From Planctomycetaceae bacterium (GTDB lineage: Bacteria > Planctomycetota > Planctomycetia > Pirellulales > Pirellulaceae), in NCBI GenBank assembly GCA_020638995.1, contig JACKHM010000002.1:2318347-2382346 (forward strand): a stretch of 64,000 bases of DNA, in the 5' to 3' direction. Made by a program: the position numbers and the translations under genes. The notes beneath the pieces are model-generated. The model was not told the DNA's origin, did no database searches, and saw nothing but the letters and a program-made list of their open reading frames with translations. Numbering within the stretch: position 1 is the stretch's first letter; every line of letters begins with the position of its first letter. Below are positions 17,958 to 25,867 of this stretch, piece by piece.

Positions 17958-18873
17958 GCGGTCGCCAACCGAATCCGCAGTAATTCGACCTACTTGGATA
18001 GCCGTGCAGGATTTCGGTCAAGATTTCTGCCGACTCGATCACGCGAGGCCCGGATCGGTTGAAGTACTGGTTGCCGTCAGCCAAAAACACGCGATTGTTT
18101 CTGACTGCGTTCAATCGCTGCCAGGATGGATGTTCGGTTAGCAAATGCAATTCACTGACGGTGCGGTGGATGTCAAACCCACACGGCATGATGACGACGT
18201 AGTCAGGGTCGCTTTTTAAAAGATCGCCCCACTTGATCCAAGGCGAGTGTTTCCCACTTTCGCACAAGACGGGTTGGCCGCCTGCAAGTTCAACGAGTTC
18301 TGGGATCCAGTTACCGGCGACCATCAGGGGGTCAAGCCATTCGATACAAGCCACCGTCGGGAACGGGGACTTTGTGGGACGTGTCGCTGCCAGGTCCGCG
18401 AATCGCCTCTGAAGCTTGCCGACCAATCGTTCGCCGGCCGCTTCATCGCCGATGGCATTCGCGACTTGGCGCATGTCCGACAAAATGTCACACAAAGCCA
18501 TTGGCTGCAACGCGACGATCACTGGCTTTGTCTCTGCGAATTCACAAACGGCCGCTTCGATGTCTCGCAGACTCACCGCACATACATCGCACTGTGTTTG
18601 TGTGATGATGATCGTTGGTTGCAATCGATTCAGTTCATCGCTGAACACACGATAGACCGACAAAGCTTCACGAATGGCCCCCGCGACTGCTTTGTCGATT
18701 TGGTCGCTCATGCCGCTGACATCGATGCGTGGTTCCGAACACACCGGCAGTGACTTGACGGAAGCGGGGAAGTCACATTCGTGCGAGCGACCGACGAGCG
18801 TATGTTCGTACCCCAACGCAGCAACTATTTCAGTCGCGCTGGGAAGCAGTGACACAATTCGATGCTCGATCAC
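17944..18873 (-). CDS. btuF: Corrinoid (B12)-binding BtuF-type protein
   Basis: A 309-residue protein of the periplasmic-binding-protein fold used by BtuF and related corrinoid or Fe-siderophore binders. The N-terminus RIVSLLPSATEIVAALG is the hallmark of this group, followed by GRSHECDFP, TQTQCDVCAVS, CIEWLDPLMVAGNWIPELV with AGG, and DYVVIMPCGFD. There is no signal peptide: homology starts at residue 5, so either it is cytoplasmic or it is exported by another route. It is the third gene of the operon headed by a cobalamin riboswitch and starts 38 bases after the lipoprotein gene, which strongly supports a cobalamin or cobinamide ligand. No permease or ATPase gene is adjacent. Confidence 0.85.
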   Translation of the reverse strand: MIEHRIVSLLPSATEIVAALGYEHTLVGRSHECDFPASVKSLPVCSEPRIDVSGMSDQIDKAVAGAIREALSVYRVFSDELNRLQPTIIITQTQCDVCAVSLRDIEAAVCEFAETKPVIVALQPMALCDILSDMRQVANAIGDEAAGERLVGKLQRRFADLAATRPTKSPFPTVACIEWLDPLMVAGNWIPELVELAGGQPVLCESGKHSPWIKWGDLLKSDPDYVVIMPCGFDIHRTVSELHLLTEHPSWQRLNAVRNNRVFLADGNQYFNRSGPRVIESAEILTEILHGYPSRSNYCGFGWRPLNSD

Positions 18874-18911
18874 GGATCGAACGCCTTACGCAATGTTGCC
18901 ATTCTGGATCG

Positions 18912-19250
18912 TCACTCCGGCCAAGGACCGTCAGCAACCAACTCAACACCGGTCTTGCTGCATTTCGTCGCATTCGGTGTCCGATTGATCTGATCCAACG
19001 GAGGCAACGGATGCCAGCGCTGACACTTTGGACAATAAAGCCCAGGCATAAGGGTTCGCTTGCCAGTTGCAGGGTTGACCAGCGGAGCCTCACCTTCCAC
19101 ATCACACACCATCGCCTTCATCGTCAAAGTATCAACGTAGACCGCTCGGGGCACTACGTTCGTCGTCGCTTCCTCGGACCCGCCACATCCCGCGATCGAG
19201 ATGCACGGCAAAAGCAAAAACAAAATCCTCTGTCTCAAGCCTGCGGCCAT
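18912..19250 (-). CDS. Cysteine-containing lipoprotein of the B12-riboswitch operon
   Basis: A 112-residue protein from the ATG at 19250, chosen because it places the signal (RQRILFLLLPCISIAGC) at the N-terminus with a lipobox SIAGC. The mature part has a CPKC pair with an adjacent WHPLPP segment and a later isolated Cys, resembling short zinc-ribbon-like lipoproteins found near DUF1559 genes. No named family. It lies 56 bases after the DUF1559 gene and 38 before btuF, as the middle gene of the operon, so B12 repression is expected. Confidence 0.7.
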   Translation of the reverse strand: MAAGLRQRILFLLLPCISIAGCGGSEEATTNVVPRAVYVDTLTMKAMVCDVEGEAPLVNPATGKRTLMPGLYCPKCQRWHPLPPLDQINRTPNATKCSKTGVELVADGPWPE

Positions 19251-19306
19251 CCCGCGACCTCCCGTGCAACATGCCAACTTTCAAATCCGGATCGCTAAGC
19301 AAACGA

Positions 19307-20197
19307 CTACTCGCGATCGTACAACTCGTCGCGGAGCAGCGGATCATCCAGATGCCCGTCGCTGACGTAGCCCAGATGTTTTTCGTCGATCAAGTCAGCC
19401 TGAGCCTGAGACATGAAGTTGGATCCCGGCACGTCAATTTTGAAATGCCGTTCGCGAGTTTCGACGTGGCCATCGAGAAAAGCTACATTTGCAGCATCAT
19501 GGTGTCGGAAGTGGACAGTTGGGAAGTTACGACTGGGAGGATCCAGAATCCAATTCTCTTCAAAACTGAACGCAGGGGGCGAGAAAGACGTCATCTTGAC
19601 TTGCGCGCTGTCCGCAAAGGCAATCGTAGCACTCATCGACTCGACTTCTGGAAAACGACGCGTGAGCGGCTCCGGATTCGGAGCAGCAGCCCACGTCGGC
19701 GGCAGCCAAGCGACACCAGACGAGCGGGAAAGATAATAGGCATTAAATGCATAGCCTGACGCCGGCTTACCAAATCTCACGATGTCCATCTGAGCCGGGC
19801 CAAACTCTGGACATTGAAAGGACCAATAACTGGTTTCGATGTAAGGTGCGAGCGGGCTCTTTGTATAGTCGAGTTGCAAATCGGGATTGGGTTCGTCGTA
19901 GTCAATCGTTCCGAACCAAAACTGAGCCGTCCCCTGCGGCCCAGAAAACGTCGAGAGATAGCCGACTCGTGAGCTATCCTCGACGACATACGGAATCATC
20001 GTCTCCTTGTAAGTGTCTGCGTAGTTGTGCAGCGCCAAGGTAATCTGTTTCAGCCGATTCTTGCACTGCATTCGCCGCGCCGCGGCACGGGCTTGCTGTA
20101 CAGCGGGCAACAACAGGGCGACCAAGATTCCGATGATCGCGATGACGACCAACAACTCAACCAATGTAAAACCAGCGGAAGAACTTCCTCGTCTCAT
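19307..20197 (-). CDS. DUF1559 prepilin-like protein under cobalamin riboswitch control
   Basis: A 296-residue protein with a class III/type IV pilin leader: basic MRRGSSSAG, then GFTLVELLVVIAIIG, with cleavage expected after the Gly before FTLVE. ATG 20197 is preferred because it precedes the leader directly and has AGGAT upstream. The DUF1559 C-terminal block HHDAANVAFLDGHVE is present. DUF1559 proteins are very numerous in planctomycetes and presumed to form pseudopilus-like surface structures. This copy is the first gene after a complete cobalamin riboswitch, whose 3' end is about 180 bases upstream, and is followed by a lipoprotein and a BtuF-type gene. Compared with the copy at 21540 it is shorter and diverged outside the leader. 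Confidence 0.88.
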   Translation of the reverse strand: MRRGSSSAGFTLVELLVVIAIIGILVALLLPAVQQARAAARRMQCKNRLKQITLALHNYADTYKETMIPYVVEDSSRVGYLSTFSGPQGTAQFWFGTIDYDEPNPDLQLDYTKSPLAPYIETSYWSFQCPEFGPAQMDIVRFGKPASGYAFNAYYLSRSSGVAWLPPTWAAAPNPEPLTRRFPEVESMSATIAFADSAQVKMTSFSPPAFSFEENWILDPPSRNFPTVHFRHHDAANVAFLDGHVETRERHFKIDVPGSNFMSQAQADLIDEKHLGYVSDGHLDDPLLRDELYDRE

Positions 20198-20374
20198 AAC
20201 AATCCTCGTTGTCGCTACGAAGGCAGTCGCCTTCCGCGCAGCACCCCGCAACGTGAGCCGACAGAAAGGTTCTGGCATCCCTTACCGACTGCTGATCGAG
20301 CCTACGCCAGCAGCGGTACAAACCATAACCATGACAGTCCCCACTTCCTCGAGGGCGCTACCAAATCCGCAATG
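20198..20374 (-). promoter_or_regulatory. Leader between riboswitch and DUF1559 gene (expression platform)
   Basis: About 175 bases separate the aptamer from the ATG. No stem with a T-run is apparent, but a compact hairpin (GGAAGGCGACTGCCTTC type, around 20219-20234) sits about 20 bases upstream of the start. This suggests control of translation start rather than of termination, though the pairing partner of the aptamer is not resolved by eye. Confidence 0.4.
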
Positions 20375-20580
20375 ACTTTCGGGCAGGTCTTCTGGCTCCC
20401 GGTTCGTCCTCGGCTCACGCCTTCCCACGGATACGATTGGCAAATCGCAAAATTCCGTAGTGGCAATTTGTAAGCTTCGTTCCCGGTTACAGCGGCGGGA
20501 CCGCAACGGATTTACACCGTTTTCCCTATTCTCCGAATTGGTAACAAACCAATTTCGGCACCCGTGTCAGCCGCCGATTC
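20375..20580 (-). promoter_or_regulatory. Cobalamin riboswitch
   Basis: Read on the minus strand the conserved blocks occur in order: GGGTGCC, GAATAGGGAA, GGTGTAAATCCG, GCGGTCCCGCCGCTGTAA, GCCACT, GGGAAGGCG and the B12 box AGCCAGAAGACCTGCC (20382-20397 on the plus strand). A strong local stem AATTGGTTTGTTACCAATT fits P2. This is a full-length aptamer with the peripheral P7-P9 segments seen in the adenosylcobalamin class. Ligand binding should reduce expression of the operon at 20197-17944. The last gene of that operon encodes a corrinoid-binding protein, which agrees with the RNA. Confidence 0.96.
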
Positions 20581-21151
20581 TAACGCGTTGAGATTTCCCG
20601 TCAATTGGCGGGCAAACCGCCTTGGCGCTTGCGCTGTTCTCAAATGTTCGTCGCGTTTTGAGATGTGTTGATGGTTTGCTGAGTCGTTTGTTCTAGCCGA
20701 TTTGCGACGTAAGGGGTCGGGTTGCCGACGTGCAAAGAAGAAGTCGACCAACTGCGGGGTATGGTCCAGACGGCAGACGAAACCGATGTGCATGGCAATG
20801 AGTCCTCGATCGCGAGGCAAAAGCGATTTGGGCAAGTCGGCCTCGATCCCTGATTCCCTGATTCAATTTTCAAGTGGCCTGCCAGCCAAGTGGTTGCGGA
20901 GGTTGCTCCCATGAGCAACGACGGCAACGTCGCGTGCTACATCCGCGATTACTAGTCGGCGCCGTCACGAAGAATGCCGCGGCATCACAGGGAATTTCCG
21001 CACGCGTCCAGACAAAGGTGTAGACAGGGGCTGCGACTTACGGCTATTATAAGGACCGTTTCAAAAAGGCAGTTGGCGGTCAGCGCATACGTAGTTTAAC
21101 CCACCACTGCGAAATCGTATTCTATAAAATCAATTCAATAAGGAACGAGTC
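20581..21151. other. Divergent promoter region of the B12 operon and the small lipoprotein gene
   Basis: About 570 bases without a convincing gene. It should contain the minus-strand promoter of the riboswitch transcript. A perfect 12-base palindrome ATGCCGCGGCAT is at 20974-20985. Nothing else was recognised. Confidence 0.4.
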
Positions 21152-21352
21152 ATGACTAAATTTCTAACCCTGCTATCGATGGTTGCGATCGGGCTGGCAG
21201 TGGGTTGTGGGCCGAAGGCCGCCGAGCCCGCAACGCAAGCAGAACAAGAGGCAATGCAAACCAGCATGGACAACTATATGAAGAACATGCCGACTTCTTC
21301 AGATTCCAAGACGCCTCCCGACATGAGTGGCGCTGGAAAATCCGGCAATTGA
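21152..21352 (+). CDS. Very small lipoprotein upstream of DUF1559
   Basis: A 66-residue protein with a signal ending in GLAVGC, a typical lipobox with Cys19. The mature part is short, hydrophilic and rich in Q, M and S, without a domain. AAGGAACGAG provides a ribosome binding site. Tiny lipoproteins of this type are commonly found next to DUF1559 genes in planctomycetes, and the DUF1559 gene follows 187 bases downstream on the same strand. Confidence 0.72.
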   Translation: MTKFLTLLSMVAIGLAVGCGPKAAEPATQAEQEAMQTSMDNYMKNMPTSSDSKTPPDMSGAGKSGN

Positions 21353-21539
21353 TTTGTGACTCCAATTTGGCTACGACGCTGATCGAGGCGAGTTCAGTTC
21401 TGAACATTCACTTCGCCGTACCAGCGTACTTGGTAGAGTTTTGCGTTTTTTTGACGTCACAATTCGCATTTGTTACTTTGTTAAGGTACTGCACTCTCTC
21501 TTCCTCGTCTCAAGTCTTGTTTTCTTAGGAGTAATTGTT

Positions 21540-22604
21540 ATGCCTCTCCGATTTCGAAGGCCGGGTTTTACCTTGGTCGAGCTGTTAGTGGTAATTGCAA
21601 TCATAGGAATCTTGGTGGCTCTTCTCTTGCCTGCCGTGCAAGCGGCGCGCGAGGCCGCAAGGAGAATGAGTTGTTCCAACAACCTCAAGCAATTGGGAAT
21701 CGCACTTCACAACTATCACGATACGTACAAGCGATTCCCTTTCAACGGTGCTCAGTGGGGACGTCCGGTGAGCGACCATCGGGGCAGCTACTTTGTCAAA
21801 CTACTGCCGTTCATTGAGCAAGCCCCTCTCTACGATCAAATCGACTACAACAACAACACGCATGTTCATGACCAAGTTGTCAGCGGTGGCCTGCCGTTGC
21901 GGAGTGTGACGATTCCGGGTCTTCGTTGCCCCAGCGATCCTCATGAGCCGATGATTAACGGTGATACGTCCACGGCGAATTACGCCATGTCGATGGGTGC
22001 GCAGCGGATGGAGAGCGATGGTGGGACAAACTGCAAGATGAGTCAAGTTATCAATGTCAGCGTTCAGCCGTGGTCAACACCCGATCCTAATTGGCCGGGT
22101 GAAAACTGGTTCGGCTCCGGCAATCGCTGGCGAGGTGATCAGGGGACTCGCGGCCAAGACATCTCCGGGATAATAACCCGAGCTGGCAATTACGAGGCAA
22201 CGGGTGGCCCATCATCGTATGACGCGCCCTGGGCAGCTCGCCTAAGCGACATTACCGATGGCACAGCAAACGTCATCGCGTTCGGCGAGGTGATTCCATG
22301 GTGCGGCGACCACAGCCGTAACGGTTGGGCAAGCCCGAATGGTGTCTGGTTTGCGACCACGGCACCGATCAACTGGAATACCTGCCCCGGCGAAGGTGGG
22401 TTGGACCGAAATGAAGGCAGCAATCCGCCTTGCAATCGAACGAATGCTTGGAATGCCTCTCTAGGATTCAAGTCAGTGCATGCCGGCGGTGCTCAGTTCA
22501 CGATGTGCGACGGTTCGGTACATTTCCTTGCAGAGACAATTGACTACGATTTGTATCAGCGTCTTGGTGATCGCCGTGACGGCAACCCGGTCAGTATACC
22601 GTAG
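21540..22604 (+). CDS. DUF1559 prepilin-like protein
   Basis: A 354-residue protein with the prepilin leader MPLRFRRPGFTLVELLVV starting at ATG 21540, preceded by TTAGGAG; a longer open frame upstream only adds unrelated hydrophobic residues. The family signature AAREAARRMSCSNNLKQLG follows the pilin helix, and the C-terminal block HAGGAQFTMCDGSVHFL is the H-x9-DG motif of DUF1559. The middle is rich in N, G and W, as usual. Expected to be processed by a prepilin peptidase and assembled in a pseudopilus-like structure. It is followed by an intrinsic terminator. Confidence 0.93.
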   Translation: MPLRFRRPGFTLVELLVVIAIIGILVALLLPAVQAAREAARRMSCSNNLKQLGIALHNYHDTYKRFPFNGAQWGRPVSDHRGSYFVKLLPFIEQAPLYDQIDYNNNTHVHDQVVSGGLPLRSVTIPGLRCPSDPHEPMINGDTSTANYAMSMGAQRMESDGGTNCKMSQVINVSVQPWSTPDPNWPGENWFGSGNRWRGDQGTRGQDISGIITRAGNYEATGGPSSYDAPWAARLSDITDGTANVIAFGEVIPWCGDHSRNGWASPNGVWFATTAPINWNTCPGEGGLDRNEGSNPPCNRTNAWNASLGFKSVHAGGAQFTMCDGSVHFLAETIDYDLYQRLGDRRDGNPVSIP

Positions 22605-22640
22605 CGCAGACGCCATCACTCCAAGGATCTAAAGTCGTAT

Positions 22641-22686
22641 ACGGGCGCCGGTGGTTCACTCCGAATCGCCGGTGCCCGTTTTTTCC
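22641..22686 (+). terminator. Intrinsic terminator after DUF1559 gene
   Basis: A 13-pair stem with two G-T pairs (22641-22653 with 22667-22679) is followed by six T on the plus strand. It is 37 bases beyond the stop and separates the DUF1559 unit from the TPR/FG-GAP genes. Confidence 0.9.
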
Positions 22687-22795
22687 CTATTAGAGCCGTT
22701 GGGATAGAATTTCGGTCCGTTGATTTTTCGGCGGATCATTGTGCTGATCTACTGACGGCTCCAATAAGCCGTGAAGAACTCGCCGAGTGGCGCTA

Positions 22796-24106
22796 ATGTT
22801 TCGATCTCGCTCTCGCACCTGTCTTTTATTGCTGGGCATTGCCTTGGTAATCGGCCTCGCCGTTCCTGCCAGGAATCGGATCTATCTCGCTGTACGCGTA
22901 CAGCGAGCTCGTGCGGCACTCGCCGATCGAAGTTTTGCGAAGGCGTTGGAAATCCTGGACGCTTTGAATGAAGCCAATCCGCAACAGAAGGAAGTTTGTT
23001 ACTTGCTTGGATTGGCACATCGCCGACTCCTCCAGTACGACAAGTCTTTCGAGTATCTACAGCAAGCGGAGCAATTGGGCTGGCCGCTGAGCGACGTGAC
23101 GCGTCAGCGGTACTTGGCTCGATTTCAAGCCGGTGACATAGAAGCAACTCAAGGCTACTTATACTCGCTGTTACAAGGAGGTGTGGATGATGTCGTCGCC
23201 GAGGAGATCTACGAAACTCTGGCGCAAGGCTACTTAAGTGAGGCCAGGTTTCAAGATGCCGGGTTAGTTCTAACACACTGGATCGAGTGGCAGCCTAACG
23301 CGGTTCGAGCGCATCTCTGGTTGGCGCAATTCCAAGAAACCTTTGCCGAAGATTGGAACGCGGCGGCAGAGCACTATGCAAAGATCTTAGAAGTTGAGCC
23401 GGAGCACCGCGAAGCACGCCTCCGATTCGCAAACGCTCTGTTTAAGGGTCAAAAGTTAGAACAGGCACACGGAGAGTTTCAAGAGTTATTGCGACGATTT
23501 CCCGAGGAACCACTCGGGTGGTTGGGACTGGGACATTGCGAGCAACGCCTGGGTAATGGTCCTGAGGCGGCAAAGCTATTTCAAAGGGTCACCACCGCTG
23601 ACGTCGCGACTGTCTACCGAGCCGAAGCCTGGGCAGCGTTAGGGCAGATGGCCATGAACGACTCGCAATTCGAACGCGCCGTGGAATGTTTCGAGTCTGC
23701 GTTGCGTGAGGACCCAAGACAAGTACAAACGCACCACTTATTGGGTAACACTTACGCCCGGCTGGGGCAGCAAGACAAGGCGAAGTTTCACCTTGAGCAA
23801 TCTCAAAGTGTATTGAGACAAAATCAACGAATGAGTGAGCTCGCGGACGAAATCACGAAGAGCCCGCAAGACGTGGCGCTGCGAATGGAAATGGCTGAGC
23901 TAGTAACGGAGTCAGGTGACACGGACGCCGCGATCCGGTGGTTGCAGACTGTTATTCATATTGAACCAACACACGCGGCAGCTCGCGAAGCGTTAGCCAA
24001 TTTGTTTGTGGAGCGTGGGATGAACGATATGGCTGCTGCGCACCGCCGTTTCGTCACAAGCCCCAGCCCCACGGTCGCTCCGACGACGACCGGCACGACG
24101 GAGTAG
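22796..24106 (+). CDS. Membrane-anchored TPR protein
   Basis: A 436-residue protein with a single N-terminal hydrophobic anchor (LLLLGIALVIGLAVP) and about nine tetratricopeptide repeats over residues 30-420, recognisable by alternating helices such as FAKALEILDALNEANPQQ, DKSFEYLQQAEQLG, FERAVECFESALREDP and DAAIRWLQTVIHIEP. A GTG at 22787 is a possible alternative start. It is followed closely by a CRTAC1 family gene, then a second TPR gene and a second FG-GAP gene, all on one strand with short spacers, so an operon is likely. TPRs suggest a scaffold in a periplasmic complex; the partner is probably among the FG-GAP proteins. Confidence 0.82.
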   Translation: MFRSRSRTCLLLLGIALVIGLAVPARNRIYLAVRVQRARAALADRSFAKALEILDALNEANPQQKEVCYLLGLAHRRLLQYDKSFEYLQQAEQLGWPLSDVTRQRYLARFQAGDIEATQGYLYSLLQGGVDDVVAEEIYETLAQGYLSEARFQDAGLVLTHWIEWQPNAVRAHLWLAQFQETFAEDWNAAAEHYAKILEVEPEHREARLRFANALFKGQKLEQAHGEFQELLRRFPEEPLGWLGLGHCEQRLGNGPEAAKLFQRVTTADVATVYRAEAWAALGQMAMNDSQFERAVECFESALREDPRQVQTHHLLGNTYARLGQQDKAKFHLEQSQSVLRQNQRMSELADEITKSPQDVALRMEMAELVTESGDTDAAIRWLQTVIHIEPTHAAAREALANLFVERGMNDMAAAHRRFVTSPSPTVAPTTTGTTE

Positions 24107-24131
24107 CGCCGTGCCAGCCCCAACCTTTGCA

Positions 24132-25859
24132 ATGTCCGAATATCGGGTCGCTGCGGCAACTTGCCTTCTGTTGGTTTCGGTCGGATGTAAACCTTCGGCA
24201 TCGACGTCGACTGGGAACACCCGCATAACTAAAGCCTCCCAAAGTCACACTCTTCACTTTACCGAAGTCACAGGTGACTCAGGTGTCAAGTTCGTCTACC
24301 AGAACGCCCGAGAGGCGAACCACAGCGCGATCCTCGAATCGCTTGGTGGCGGCGTTTCATTGCTCGATTTTGATCGCGATGGCCTGCTCGACATCTGTTT
24401 GCCTGGGGGCGGCACATTGACCAGTGATGAACAGATCGGAGGTGTGCAAACGGGTTTCTTTCGAAACCTCGGGAGCCTCCGTTTTGAGGAGACGAAGAAC
24501 TGTAGATTGTCGCCCTGCCAGTTCTTTAGTTTTGGTGCGGCTTCTGGAGATTACAACAACGATGGATTTTCTGATGTGTTGATTACCGGATATGGCGGGG
24601 TCGAGTTGTGGACCAATCAAGGTGATGGCACATTCATCGAGTCGGCGAAAGCGGCGAGTATTGAATCCGCGAGTTGGAACACGTCTGCCGCTTGGGGCGA
24701 CTTAAACGGAGACGGCTCGCTCGACCTTTACCTAGAACACTATGTCAATTGGTCGTTCAGCAACCACCCATTCTGTTCGACGCCGGATGGTCGCCGCGAA
24801 ATCTGCTCGCCTAAGGACTTCGAGCCGCTCCCTGATCAGATCTACTTTGGGAACGGAGACGGGACTTTTCGCGATGCAACGCAACACGCAGGACTGCGCA
24901 GTGATGGCAAGGGTTTAGGTGTCTTGCTCCTGGACGCAGACGATGATGATGATCTTGATATATACGTGGCCAACGACACGGTGGACAATTTCCTCTATCT
25001 AAACGGTGGCCACGGACAATTCGAGGAGATCGGAATGCTGCGGGGCGTTGCTGTCGACGATCGAGGTATCGCAAACGGAAGCATGGGTGTGGACGCTCTC
25101 GACTACAACGGGGACGGTCGGCTAGACATCTGGGTTGCCAACTATGAAGACGAAACATTTGCTCTCTATCGCAACGACGGTGAAGGTTACTTCTACTTTG
25201 TGAGCGATCCGGCAGGTGTAACATCGCTGGGGCAATACTATGTCGGATTCGGTACCGCTGCCGCCGATTTCGATCACGACGGGGATGAAGACCTCTTGGT
25301 AGCCAACGGGCACGCCATAAAGTATCCACGCCGCTCATCGAGATCACAGCAACCCGTATTTCTCCGAAACGATAAAGGTCGTTTCTTGCGTGCCGAGTCC
25401 ATCGGTGCCTACTTTGGAGCAAGCCACGAAGGTCGTGGATTGGCGATCGGAGATTTAGACAACGATGGCGATTTGGACTTCCTTGTTTCTCATGTTGCCG
25501 ATCCCGTAGGCGTGCTGCGTAACGACCAAGACTCTGGCGACTGGTTCGGTGTGCAATTGACGGGAATCAAGTCTAATCGGGACGCTATTGGCGCCAAACT
25601 TACATTGAAAACTACAAAGGGTGATATGGTTCGCCAGATCAAGGGAGGCGGCAGTTATCTATCTACTAATGATCCTCGCGTCTTCTGGGGGCTGCCGGGA
25701 GATGCGAAAGTGGAACAACTTGTTATCCGCTGGCCCGACGGTGGTGTTCAAACGATTGCCAAGCCCGCCCAAAGGCAACTGCATCGGGTTGTTGAAAAAT
25801 TAGAGAGCACAACGATCAATCCGATGATTCCGAACGATGGCAGCGAGGCGGGAGGATAG
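24132..25859 (+). CDS. CRTAC1-type FG-GAP/VCBS lipoprotein with ASPIC/UnbV domain
   Basis: From ATG 24132 a 575-residue lipoprotein: signal CLLLVSVGC with lipobox Cys. The body is a beta-propeller-like array of FG-GAP/VCBS repeats with calcium-binding motifs such as LDFDRDGLLDI, DYNNDGFSDVLI, DLNGDGSLDLYL, DYNGDGRLDIWV and DLDNDGDLDFLV. The C-terminus carries the ASPIC/UnbV domain (GAKLTLKTTKGDMVRQI, then RWPDGGVQTI). A GTG at 24111 is a possible earlier start. The family is often found with TPR proteins in planctomycetes and acidobacteria; cell-surface calcium-dependent binding is the usual proposal. Confidence 0.9.
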   Translation: MSEYRVAAATCLLLVSVGCKPSASTSTGNTRITKASQSHTLHFTEVTGDSGVKFVYQNAREANHSAILESLGGGVSLLDFDRDGLLDICLPGGGTLTSDEQIGGVQTGFFRNLGSLRFEETKNCRLSPCQFFSFGAASGDYNNDGFSDVLITGYGGVELWTNQGDGTFIESAKAASIESASWNTSAAWGDLNGDGSLDLYLEHYVNWSFSNHPFCSTPDGRREICSPKDFEPLPDQIYFGNGDGTFRDATQHAGLRSDGKGLGVLLLDADDDDDLDIYVANDTVDNFLYLNGGHGQFEEIGMLRGVAVDDRGIANGSMGVDALDYNGDGRLDIWVANYEDETFALYRNDGEGYFYFVSDPAGVTSLGQYYVGFGTAAADFDHDGDEDLLVANGHAIKYPRRSSRSQQPVFLRNDKGRFLRAESIGAYFGASHEGRGLAIGDLDNDGDLDFLVSHVADPVGVLRNDQDSGDWFGVQLTGIKSNRDAIGAKLTLKTTKGDMVRQIKGGGSYLSTNDPRVFWGLPGDAKVEQLVIRWPDGGVQTIAKPAQRQLHRVVEKLESTTINPMIPNDGSEAGG

Positions 25860-25867
25860 GCTTTCCA

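Noticed and set aside
18247..18753. 168-codon plus-strand frame opposite the corrinoid-binding gene
   Set aside because: Shadow of a well-supported gene.
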